Shown one piece after another: positions 7,044 through 12,887 of a DNA stretch of 21,274 nucleotides. Source of the DNA: a virus; the IMG/VR virus record IMGVR_UViG_3300012920_000342, positions 1 through 21,274 of that record; one strand, written 5' to 3'. The stretch's first letter is position 1, and each line of letters starts with the position of its first letter. Position numbers and translations under genes: made by a program. The notes under the pieces are model-generated. The model made no database searches. It was not told the origin of the DNA and worked only from the letters and a program-made list of their open reading frames with translations.

Positions 7044-7761
7044 TCCCATTAAGCTGTTTATTGGCACTTCTTCAAACGGCGAAGATGCCAAAATTGAGAT
7101 GGCTTATGAGTACTCTCTAAGAAACAATACTGACAGAGAGATTGAGATTGAGTGGATGCGTAAATCAAATGACGCAGACTCATATTGGCATGGTTGGGCA
7201 GACAAGCACTGGTCAACACCATTCAGTGGATTTCGTTGGGGTATTCCCGAGCGTTGCGGTTTTAAAGGTCGTGCTATCTACACAGATGTAGATATGATCA
7301 ACATGAGAGACATCGGTGAACTTTTTGATTTGCCGATCCCAGACAATAAGTGGATGCTTGCAAGAGACGGCAAGCGTTTTGGTGGTAAAGAGTTTTGCGT
7401 CATTCTGTTTGACAATGAAAAGTTTGCTGGCAACATGCAGTCTGTGAATGAATGGAAGCATGTAGAGTCAGCCCATCATCAGTACATTCAGTTGTTCATT
7501 CAGAACAATCTAGTTGGTGATCTCGACCCACGCTGGAATAGTCATGATGGTGATACAGACGAAATCTGGCATCTGCACTATACACACATGCCCACACAGC
7601 CTTGGCAGCCTGCTTGGTTTACTGGTGAAGTAAAAGATCATCCACGTCCTGATCTTGTAGAACTGTATCATAAGACATATGCAGATGCTGAGGCTGCAGG
7701 ATACAATATTGAAGATTACGCTATCAATCGTGGCGTTAATTATGGAATTATTGGAAAATGA
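7033..7761 (+). CDS. GT-A glycosyltransferase, GT8-like
   Basis: 242 residues; ATG 7033 overlaps the previous stop by 11 bases. IYTDVDMIN (82-90) carries the DXD metal-nucleotide-sugar motif (Asp85, Asp87), and later HLHYTHMP provides histidines of the kind that complete metal binding in GT8-like enzymes. It begins with a short beta strand, KLFIGTSSNGED, as GT-A folds do. The sugar and acceptor are unknown. It is coupled by ATGA to a second transferase. Confidence 0.75.
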   Translation: MSSDPIKLFIGTSSNGEDAKIEMAYEYSLRNNTDREIEIEWMRKSNDADSYWHGWADKHWSTPFSGFRWGIPERCGFKGRAIYTDVDMINMRDIGELFDLPIPDNKWMLARDGKRFGGKEFCVILFDNEKFAGNMQSVNEWKHVESAHHQYIQLFIQNNLVGDLDPRWNSHDGDTDEIWHLHYTHMPTQPWQPAWFTGEVKDHPRPDLVELYHKTYADAEAAGYNIEDYAINRGVNYGIIGK

Positions 7762-8489
7762 CAAAATTTTATGGTGAAGTTCCAACAAGTCCAATCGTCT
7801 TTGCGGCTTGTGACTTCAACTACTTCAAAGAACATGGACCATCTTTCGTCTACTCATGTAACGATGTAGGCAAAGATGTTCATGTGCATATCACAGAACC
7901 CAATCAAGACACATTTGACATCGCTAATATTCTGAATACAGATACTGATGTTAGATGTACATTCTCATACAACGAAAGAGAAGAGATGGGTGCAGGTCAA
8001 AGAACATACTATGCATGTCTTAGATTTCTTGTTCTGCCTCTTCTTCTACAACATGCAAAGAAAGTCATGACCCTCGACATTGACTGTATGGTTATGAAAG
8101 ACTTTGCATGGCCCGAAAAGGCCGCCGGCTTCTTTCCTCGAGAGCCTATTCCTGGCACATCTGGTTGGGAACAAGCGGGAACAAGAGTAGCGGCTGGTGC
8201 TGTATATATGGATGAAAGAGCAATCCCACTTGCTAATGCTGTTGTAGAGCGTATTCAAAAAGGACCGTGGGATTGGTTTCTTGATCAAATCGCTCTATCA
8301 GAATCATTTGCAAGAGTAGATCAGTCTGAACTTGAGAGATTTGATTCGCAGTTTATGGACTGGGAGTTCAAAGAAGGCACGACTATCTGGACTGGCAAAG
8401 GTCCAAGAAAGTATGATAATCCTGTATATGTTCAGAAGAAGAATGAGTTCAATCGTTTACCTACAGCGACTACGAGGTGTTGGGCATGA
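7758..8489 (+). CDS. GT-A glycosyltransferase with DXD motif
   Basis: 243 residues. VMTLDIDCMVMKD (103-115) has the DXD pair (Asp107, Asp109) in the typical strand context, and VAAGAVYMDERA and the QIALSES segment resemble the acceptor region of GT-A enzymes. It is only distantly similar to the preceding transferase. Start ATG 7758 and stop TGA 8489 are both in ATGA overlaps, so it is part of one translationally coupled string. Confidence 0.72.
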   Translation: MTKFYGEVPTSPIVFAACDFNYFKEHGPSFVYSCNDVGKDVHVHITEPNQDTFDIANILNTDTDVRCTFSYNEREEMGAGQRTYYACLRFLVLPLLLQHAKKVMTLDIDCMVMKDFAWPEKAAGFFPREPIPGTSGWEQAGTRVAAGAVYMDERAIPLANAVVERIQKGPWDWFLDQIALSESFARVDQSELERFDSQFMDWEFKEGTTIWTGKGPRKYDNPVYVQKKNEFNRLPTATTRCWA

Positions 8490-9460
8490 CTAAAGTATTG
8501 ATTTTGAAACCTCGACTAGACTTACCTTTCAAGAACTTTGGTCTAGAGATTGCAAACAAAAATCTACCAGAGATTCGTGAATGGTGGGCTTTGTTTGTAG
8601 ATACACTGCACAGATATCACAAAGAAAGGGGTGACAAGGTAGTGCTTGTTGAGGCTCAGAGATATCAGTTTAATAAGAGTCTTGTAGAAAAGTATCAACC
8701 TGATGTAGCATACATTCCTCATGTTGAGAAGCATAACTTTGGTGGTGGTACTGAATGTCGATACTATATGCAAACTGTTGTGCCGTGGATGTTTACAATT
8801 GATGATATTGGCTGGGCAGGCGGCGGCTCTTTTGTGGGCGAAGACTTTGATAGTGAGCCTGATGATAATGGCCAAACATTTGCTAACTTTCAGGATCGTG
8901 TAAAGCTTGGTCATAGTAAGTACGAGCAACCGAATGATGATTCATTCTTCTGTGGTGAAGAGTTTATTTTCTGCCCATTACAGATTCCTCATGATGAGAC
9001 TATCAAGTGGCATAGCAAAGTAAAGATGCCTGATCTTGTTGAAGCACTATGCAAATGGTCTACTGAAAACGACCATGCTGTTGTCTTCAAGAGTCATCCT
9101 ATGAATCCTGAGAGCATGAAGCCACTGAAAGACATCACAAAGGGTCACAGAAAAGTCATGTGGATCGATCATGCAAACATTCACAATGTCATTCCAAAAG
9201 CGAAAGCAGTCTATGTGATCAACTCTGGCACTGGCATGGAATCAATGTGTCATGAAGTTCCTGTAGTTCGTTTCGGTGATGCAGAGTATAATGATGCTGT
9301 TATCTTAGGGGATATCAACAATCTCAACGAAACCTATAAAAAAATTGTCGCAATTGATAAAAAAAATATGGTCGAAAAATATGCGAAATTTTATAACTGG
9401 TTTATCAATAAGATTTGTTATGATGCTAACAAGATAGAAACCTTCCAGAAATTATATTAG
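8486..9460 (+). CDS. Capsule-polysaccharide-type glycosyltransferase (GT-B-like)
   Basis: 324 residues from ATG 8486. The C-terminal half has VVFKSHPMNPES (from about 199) and VINSGTGMESMCHEVPVVRFGD (from about 245), the typical HP and N-S-x-x-x-x-E-S pattern of capsule synthesis proteins (KpsS/KpsC-like GT-B folds). The last 40 residues are AT-rich in codon choice compared with the body. It closes the glycan cassette and is followed at once by two terminator hairpins. Confidence 0.7.
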   Translation: MTKVLILKPRLDLPFKNFGLEIANKNLPEIREWWALFVDTLHRYHKERGDKVVLVEAQRYQFNKSLVEKYQPDVAYIPHVEKHNFGGGTECRYYMQTVVPWMFTIDDIGWAGGGSFVGEDFDSEPDDNGQTFANFQDRVKLGHSKYEQPNDDSFFCGEEFIFCPLQIPHDETIKWHSKVKMPDLVEALCKWSTENDHAVVFKSHPMNPESMKPLKDITKGHRKVMWIDHANIHNVIPKAKAVYVINSGTGMESMCHEVPVVRFGDAEYNDAVILGDINNLNETYKKIVAIDKKNMVEKYAKFYNWFINKICYDANKIETFQKLY

Positions 9461-9478
9461 ACTCGAAATGCGACTATT

Positions 9479-9500
9479 AAGTCAACAATACTGACTTTTT
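9479..9500 (+). terminator. Hairpin terminator, first of a tandem pair
   Basis: AAGTCA (9479-9484) pairs with TGACTT (9492-9497) around a 7-base loop, with T continuing to 9500. It lies just after the glycosyltransferase stop. Confidence 0.55.
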
Positions 9501-9509
9501 ATATATACA

Positions 9510-9540
9510 AGTGCTGGCAGAAACTTTGTCGGCACTTTTT
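9510..9540 (+). terminator. Intrinsic terminator, second of a tandem pair
   Basis: AGTGCTGGC (9510-9518) pairs with GTCGGCACT (9528-9536), nine pairs including two G-T, with a 9-base loop and a T run to 9540. It isolates the glycan operon from the pseudoazurin cassette. Confidence 0.8.
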
Positions 9541-9568
9541 CATATATCTTATTTTACAGGAGAAGAAG

Positions 9569-9748
9569 ATGGCACGAGGCGTCGTCTTTGCTTGCGCTAG
9601 TGCGCTTGCTAATGCTTTTTCTCGTTATGACAATATCAGCGAGAGAGAACTGGACATTTATGTCCGCACTGAATATGGCCAAAACTGGCAGTGGGCGAAA
9701 ACATTTTATGAAATGAAGGGTCGCTTTCCACAATCAAGAGAAGTTTAA
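9569..9748 (+). CDS. Small protein, unknown function
   Basis: 59 residues, with a clean AGGAG (9558-9562) before ATG 9569. It starts MARGVVFACASALANAFSRY, a mildly hydrophobic helix, followed by a charged part with YGQNWQWAKTFYEMKGRFPQ. No family recognised. It is the first gene after the tandem terminators and heads the pseudoazurin cassette. Confidence 0.7.
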   Translation: MARGVVFACASALANAFSRYDNISERELDIYVRTEYGQNWQWAKTFYEMKGRFPQSREV

Positions 9749-9761
9749 GGGAGAATATAAC

Positions 9762-9944
9762 TTGTCCGAACTAGCACTAACATATATCGTAAATCCGCTA
9801 GACAATTTTTTTAAGAGCGTCGATAGGTTCTTTATGACAGTAGGCTATGCAAGAGCCGCTGCCGAACTTTCACGCATGGGTAAACACGAAGAAGCAAAGC
9901 AACTTTTGGCTGAAAAGTTAAGACTTGAGATGGAGACAAAATAA
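9762..9944 (+). CDS. Small helical protein, unknown function
   Basis: 60 residues from TTG 9762, supported by GGGAG at about 9749-9753. It has VNPLDNFFKSVDRFFMTVGYARAAAELSRMG, then an Ala/Lys/Glu helix. Short proteins of this type (a VNP segment, then AR/RAAAEL helix) occur in marine phages, but I know no function. The stop overlaps the pseudoazurin ATG (TAATG), so the two are coupled. Confidence 0.7.
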   Translation: MSELALTYIVNPLDNFFKSVDRFFMTVGYARAAAELSRMGKHEEAKQLLAEKLRLEMETK

Positions 9945-10372
9945 TGAAAACACTTGCATTTTATCTAACCGCATTTGCTATCATGTTCGCTGTTGGCACT
10001 GCTAACGCAATGACAATCGAAATGCTGAACAAAGATGCAGATGGCAACAAGATGATCTATAGTGAAGAGATTGCTCATATTGCTGTAGGCGAATCTATCA
10101 CATGGGTACCGACAGATAAGGGTCACAATGTAGAAATCATTGCCGCACCCGAAGGTTTCGATATTCCGAAGAAGTCGAAGAATAGTAAAGAAGTGACAAT
10201 TGAGTTCACAGTACCAGGCGTATACTACTACTGGTGTACACCACACAAAGGCATGGGCATGATCGGTCTTGTCGTTGTTGGTGAAGATACACATAACAAA
10301 GATGCAGTAGCCAAAGCAAAAGCACTTGGTAAGTCTAAGAAGAAACTCAAGAAGCTATTGGAGGATATCTAA
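9944..10372 (+). CDS. Pseudoazurin (secreted blue copper protein)
   Basis: 142 residues. A Sec signal peptide is clear: MK, a hydrophobic core, and an Ala-Asn-Ala cleavage site at about residues 20-22. The mature part matches pseudoazurin throughout: MLNKDADG, VPTDKGHNVE, TPGVYYYWCTPH-like strand and HKGMGMIGLVVVG. All four type 1 copper ligands are present: His61, Cys98, His101 and Met106 (C+3, C+8 spacing as in the family). The Lys-rich C-terminal helix is also typical. Pseudoazurins carry electrons in the periplasm to nitrite or nitrous oxide reductase, cytochrome c peroxidase or other partners. In a phage this is an auxiliary metabolic gene. GGAG at 9932-9935 precedes the ATG. Confidence 0.93.
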   Translation: MKTLAFYLTAFAIMFAVGTANAMTIEMLNKDADGNKMIYSEEIAHIAVGESITWVPTDKGHNVEIIAAPEGFDIPKKSKNSKEVTIEFTVPGVYYYWCTPHKGMGMIGLVVVGEDTHNKDAVAKAKALGKSKKKLKKLLEDI

Positions 10373-10527
10373 TGCTTGCTAAACTCTTTGAATTATTTCG
10401 GGTCGATCCCCTTGACTATCAACGAAAAGCTGAAGAAGCTTGGCTTGCTAAGTCTGTTGACCTTGTTGACTTGGAGCGTCGTCAGCGACAACTCACATAT
10501 GGGCAGAAAAAAACTGGGTTATTCTAG
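10372..10527 (+). CDS. DUF3563-like small protein
   Basis: 51 residues from ATG 10372, with a strong GGAGG (10360-10364) and TAATG coupling to pseudoazurin. The segment EEAWLAKSVDLVDLERRQRQL matches DUF3563, a family of about 50 residues with YLAQSxDLxDLERRxR text in proteobacteria. Function unknown. A longer frame in this stretch (10376-10567) is a shadow. Confidence 0.68.
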   Translation: MLAKLFELFRVDPLDYQRKAEEAWLAKSVDLVDLERRQRQLTYGQKKTGLF

Positions 10528-10538
10528 GGAGATATATC

Positions 10539-10601
10539 ATGTGGCCGTATACACAGGAAGAAAATGACTATTTGTCAGAAAAAAATCAAAAGAGGGCTTG
10601 A
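10539..10601 (+). CDS. 20-residue microprotein
   Basis: ATG 10539 follows AGGGAG closely (about 10526-10531) and encodes MWPYTQEENDYLSEKNQKRA. The WPYTxEE start looks like a conserved small motif, but I cannot name a family. Its TGA (10599-10601) is inside both the loop of the terminator and the TTGACA of the next promoter. Confidence 0.5.
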   Translation: MWPYTQEENDYLSEKNQKRA

Positions 10602-10618
10602 CATGGCCCTCTTTTTTT
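10591..10618 (+). terminator. Strong intrinsic terminator closing the pseudoazurin cassette
   Basis: AGAGGGC (10591-10597) pairs perfectly with GCCCTCT (10606-10612), with an 8-base loop TTGACATG and a T run to 10618. The loop carries the -35 hexamer of the next promoter. Confidence 0.88.
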
Positions 10619-10626
10619 GTTAAAGT
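10598..10626 (+). promoter_or_regulatory. Sigma-70 promoter nested in a terminator
   Basis: TTGACA (10598-10603), a 17-base spacer containing the terminator's 3' arm and T run, and TAAAGT (10621-10626). Expected start near 10633, so the transcript would open directly with the folded leader. Confidence 0.7.
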
Positions 10627-10636
10627 GATTCGTAAA
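10625..10636 (+). repeat. Shared leader element, copy 1
   Basis: GTGATTCGTAAA, followed by TCAGAGAGGG. The same element is at 16089-16100 and 19846-19857, where it is followed by AGAGAG-rich ribosome sites. Here it overlaps the -10 hexamer. Confidence 0.75.
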
Positions 10637-10728
10637 TCAGAGAGGGCATTAAGGTTGGTTGGCCCACAGTGAAAGTTCCATCAGTATGGTGTGGGATTGA
10701 AGTTGCCCTCTCTGATCCTAACTTGGAG
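10636..10728 (+). ncRNA. Structured leader RNA, riboswitch-like (candidate)
   Basis: A 13-pair perfect outer stem (10636-10648 with 10704-10716) encloses an inner hairpin: CCCACA (10663-10668) with TGTGGG (10690-10695) and CCAT (10678-10681) with ATGG (10686-10689), around a CAGT loop and a 9-base bulge. The bulge AAGTT (10673-10677) is complementary to AACTT (10720-10724), which abuts the GGAG ribosome site (10725-10728), so a pseudoknot could hide it. No known class recognised. Together with the promoter this fills the 135-base gap before the next gene. Confidence 0.65.
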
Positions 10729-10736
10729 ATAAATAA

Positions 10737-10817
10737 ATGACTGGATTCATGTGGTTTCTCTGTGGTGTCTTTACAGGCATCGCTGTAGTAATGTACTATC
10801 TGGTTTGGGCTCTGTAA
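10737..10817 (+). CDS. 26-residue membrane microprotein
   Basis: ATG 10737 follows GGAG (10725-10728). The product, MTGFMWFLCGVFTGIAVVMY plus six residues ending in VWAL, is essentially one transmembrane helix. It is the first gene after the folded leader. A second protein of exactly 26 residues and similar type lies at 16357-16437, the second gene of the transcript that carries copy 2 of the shared leader element. Function unknown; holin-like, toxin-like or complex-stabilising roles are all possible. Confidence 0.6.
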   Translation: MTGFMWFLCGVFTGIAVVMYYLVWAL

Positions 10818-10818
10818 G

Positions 10819-10935
10819 ATGCATAAATGGATTATAGGAATAGTAGTACTAGCACTTCTCGCAAAGAATGATTGGGAGATGTTTAGTTTACTACATGAGT
10901 TTTTAGTTACATGGCTTCGTAGCTCAACTGGATAG
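10819..10935 (+). CDS. 38-residue membrane microprotein overlapping a tRNA (uncertain)
   Basis: ATG 10819 lies just after the previous stop and encodes MHKWIIGIVVLALLAKNDWE followed by 18 residues. The first 15 residues could span the membrane. No good ribosome site is seen, and its last 7 codons and TAG stop (10933-10935) are inside tRNA-Arg, so it may be chance or a coupled gene with a tRNA-borne end. Confidence 0.35.
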   Translation: MHKWIIGIVVLALLAKNDWEMFSLLHEFLVTWLRSSTG

Positions 10936-10989
10936 AGCAACAGACTTCTAATCTGTAGGTTGCAGGTTCGAGTCCTGCCGAAGTCGCCA
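10913..10989 (+). tRNA. tRNA-Arg(TCT)
   Basis: A full cloverleaf with encoded CCA (10987-10989). Acceptor GGCTTCG pairs with CGAAGTC; the anticodon stem ACAGA/TCTGT holds loop CTTCTAA, giving anticodon TCT, which reads AGA. The T arm is GCAGGTTCGAGTCCTGC. AGA is the main arginine codon in many genes here, so it likely supplies a codon the host uses little. Confidence 0.95.
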
Positions 10990-10993
10990 ATAT

Positions 10994-11083
10994 GGAGAGT
11001 TGGCAGAGCGGTTGAATGCACCGGTCTTGAAAACCGGCAAAGTTGAAAAACTTTCGAGAGTTCGAATCTCTCACTCTCCGCCA
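10994..11083 (+). tRNA. tRNA-Ser(TGA)
   Basis: 90 bases with the long variable arm of a class II tRNA and encoded CCA (11081-11083). Acceptor GGAGAGT pairs with ACTCTCC; the anticodon stem CCGGT/ACCGG holds loop CTTGAAA, so the anticodon is TGA, reading TCA. Only 4 bases separate it from tRNA-Arg, so both probably come from one transcript. Confidence 0.95.
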
Positions 11084-11100
11084 TTCACGAGGAGTAGATA

Positions 11101-11712
11101 ATGGCAAATCATGTAAGTAGCACACTGACACTTCACTCAGGTAGCATGGAAGTACTCAAATGGTTTCACGGTCTATGTGATAGAGCAATCATTCCTGAAG
11201 AAGAGCGACCCAAAGATAGTTGGGAATATTTAAAGCCTGTCTACGAACTGTTCGATACATGGGATGATACAGAAGATAGAGATACCCGTGCATGGTGGGT
11301 AGATAATATTGGTGCAAAGTGGTGTCACTTTATTGACGTAGGTGATGACTCGATGCACTTTGAATCCGCATGGGGATATCCTGATGCGCTGTTTTTGCGT
11401 ATTCATCAAGAAGCATGTAAGATTGATCCTAATGTGGTCATGACTATTAGATATGATGACGAGATGCCAAACTTCTTTGGCTCTGCCGTCTACGCTAATG
11501 GTGAAATGTATGATGAAGAATATTGGGACAGTGATAGTTATGATAATTTAGAATTGAAGTTCTATTGGGATGAAGAAGAAGAGGGTGCCGAAGAACCTGA
11601 AGACTGGGAGCCTACTTACGATAGACTGTATGAAATTCAAGATGATGATATCAGTGGTATGCTTGAAAGTTTGGCAGAGGTAAGGGAAGATGCATCCGAT
11701 TCAACTGACTGA
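11101..11712 (+). CDS. Api92-like protein with YubB ferredoxin-like domain
   Basis: 203 residues. MANHVSSTLTLHS at the start and RAWWVDNIGAKWCHFIDV...MHFESAWGYPDALFLRI in the middle match the Api92/YubB (DUF1281) pattern of N-H-x-x-x-x-L-x, W...N.G.KW and AW. The domain is widespread on phages and plasmids and its function is unknown. The C-terminal third is extremely acidic (WDEEEEGAEEPEDWEP). A GAGGAG-type site precedes ATG 11101, just after the tRNA genes. Confidence 0.72.
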   Translation: MANHVSSTLTLHSGSMEVLKWFHGLCDRAIIPEEERPKDSWEYLKPVYELFDTWDDTEDRDTRAWWVDNIGAKWCHFIDVGDDSMHFESAWGYPDALFLRIHQEACKIDPNVVMTIRYDDEMPNFFGSAVYANGEMYDEEYWDSDSYDNLELKFYWDEEEEGAEEPEDWEPTYDRLYEIQDDDISGMLESLAEVREDASDSTD

Positions 11713-11881
11713 GAAGCGCATTGATTCCGCAATGGAAGCAATGAACAACTGTAAAAGAGGCACTTGGGCCCACAACTATTGGAGTAATGTAGTAGGCTAC
11801 TTACTCAGAAAACTAAATGGAGAAGTAAATGAGGCAAACACTCATCAAAGCACTGCGTCAACACGCTATTGGACACATTGA
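11690..11881 (+). CDS. Small protein, unknown function
   Basis: 63 residues from ATG 11690, overlapping the Api92-like gene by 23 bases. The core LTEKRIDSAMEAMNNCKRGTWAHNYWSNVVGYLLRKLN looks like a folded helical unit (K-R-G-T-W, then Y-W, then LLRKLN). The last 17 residues overlap the next gene in another frame. No family name known to me. Confidence 0.6.
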   Translation: MHPIQLTEKRIDSAMEAMNNCKRGTWAHNYWSNVVGYLLRKLNGEVNEANTHQSTASTRYWTH

Positions 11882-12032
11882 ACTACATAAAGCAAACATC
11901 GAAGTATATCTGCAAAATCCTGCAGGTATCGGTGAACACTCTGATATCGTTGAAGCAATGGAAAAAGAACTAAACACTATTGCACACTACGAAGATCAAC
12001 TCGAGGTGCTTGACAAATACTTTGCGGACTGA
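11829..12032 (+). CDS. Conserved marine-phage protein, helical, unknown function
   Basis: 67 residues from ATG 11829 after GGAGAAG. The pattern GHIELHKANIEVYLQNPAGIGEHSD followed by VEAMEKELNTIAHYEDQLEVLDKYF resembles a small protein I recall from T4-like cyanophages and other marine phages. It is helical with a likely coiled-coil C-terminal half. Function unknown. Codons near its end supply the -35 of a consensus promoter (12010-12038). Confidence 0.75.
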   Translation: MRQTLIKALRQHAIGHIELHKANIEVYLQNPAGIGEHSDIVEAMEKELNTIAHYEDQLEVLDKYFAD

Positions 12033-12038
12033 TATAAT
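12010..12038 (+). promoter_or_regulatory. Perfect consensus promoter overlapping the glutaredoxin start
   Basis: TTGACA (12010-12015), exactly 17 bases, TATAAT (12033-12038). All 12 bases match the sigma-70 consensus. The -10 shares two bases with the glutaredoxin ATG (12037), so RNA started near 12045 would lack that start codon. Confidence 0.5.
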
Positions 12039-12279
12039 GCCATATGTAATTTACGGAAGAGAAGATTGTAGTTATTGTCGTATGGCGAAGCGATTCTTAG
12101 ATGACAGACAAGAAGAGTTTCGCTATATCGATATTAGTCAAGATGATTTATCGAAGGCATATCTTCAAGCTGAGGGACACAAAACTGTTCCTCAGATTTA
12201 TGCTAACGGCACACATATTGGTGGCTACACTGATCTGGTATCACTTTTTGGTGAAGGCTCTTATGGAGACAACGCATAA
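12037..12279 (+). CDS. grx: Glutaredoxin
   Basis: 80 residues from ATG 12037 (an upstream in-frame start at 11980 would lie deep in the previous gene). The active site CSYC (Cys11-Cys14), the cis-proline loop TVPQIY and the glutathione-binding GGYTDL are all present. Glutaredoxins use glutathione to reduce disulfides; in T4 the equivalent feeds ribonucleotide reductase. A class II reductase is encoded in this window, and the neighbouring oxygenases could also benefit. The stop overlaps the next ATG (TAATG). Confidence 0.93.
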   Translation: MPYVIYGREDCSYCRMAKRFLDDRQEEFRYIDISQDDLSKAYLQAEGHKTVPQIYANGTHIGGYTDLVSLFGEGSYGDNA

Positions 12280-12887
12280 TGATGAAACTTGATTACTTGT
12301 TTCCTAGACCAGTATTTCATTCAGAACCCGATTTTGATGTATCTAGGTTGAAAGCCTTTTACAATAAAATCAGGGAACTGGATGAGACTGGTGCGAGGCA
12401 AAGTAATATAGGTGGATGGCAGTCTAATCTAATCAACATAGATGAATATGAAACAACTAGAGATTTTAGAGATGTTGTAGAAGAAAACATAAACAGTATG
12501 TTGAGTGAGTTTGGAGTAGTTAGAGCAAGATTTAAAATGTCGGCTATGTGGCTCAACTGTAATATTAATGACAATACGAATAGTGATCATATTCACGGGC
12601 CTGCATTCTTATCTGGAACATACTACATAAAAGTTCCTGAATCTTTAGAAGAAACAGATGATGGTGCGCTTGTCATAGCTGATACTTTTGATCAACAATA
12701 TTATAAGAATGCTTTGCTTTTATGTTGTGATCAGCCAACAAATCTGAGTGCATCTGAAGTGTCATATATTCCAAAAGAAGGCAAACTCATAGTCTTTCCA
12801 GCAAATCAAAGACACAGAGTAACACCAACTTATGTCAATGAAGAACGCATTAGTACAAGTTTTGATTTCGATTTGGAGTATTTCTAA
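12279..12887 (+). CDS. 2OG-Fe(II) oxygenase, Oxy_5 type
   Basis: 202 residues (ATG 12282 is an alternative start). Putative iron ligands are His104 and His106 in DHIHGPAFLSGTYYIKVP, and His179 in PANQRHRV; Arg190 in NEERISTSFDF would bind 2-oxoglutarate. The HxH plus FLSG-YY pattern is that of the 2OG-FeII_Oxy_5 family found in many marine phages. These enzymes hydroxylate substrates using O2 and 2-oxoglutarate; the substrate is unknown. Confidence 0.83.
   Translation: MMKLDYLFPRPVFHSEPDFDVSRLKAFYNKIRELDETGARQSNIGGWQSNLINIDEYETTRDFRDVVEENINSMLSEFGVVRARFKMSAMWLNCNINDNTNSDHIHGPAFLSGTYYIKVPESLEETDDGALVIADTFDQQYYKNALLLCCDQPTNLSASEVSYIPKEGKLIVFPANQRHRVTPTYVNEERISTSFDFDLEYF

Noticed and set aside
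8564-8929. 121-residue minus-strand frame
   Set aside because: It is fully inside the capsule-type glycosyltransferase gene, has no ribosome site or family likeness, and no other gene here is on the minus strand.
10376-10567. 63-residue + strand frame here as the gene after pseudoazurin
   Set aside because: The frame at 10372-10527 has the GGAGG site, TAATG coupling and DUF3563 text; the other frame has none of these.
10620-11084. 154-residue minus-strand reading frame with ERFELSKVFQ and GRTRTCNLQIRSLLLYP text
   Set aside because: It is the antisense of the two tRNA genes. Peptides of this wording are a well-known false annotation produced by reading tRNA genes backwards.
10907-11131. 74-residue minus-strand frame over the tRNA pair
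   Set aside because: Same artefact: antisense of tRNA-Arg and tRNA-Ser, with no ribosome site.
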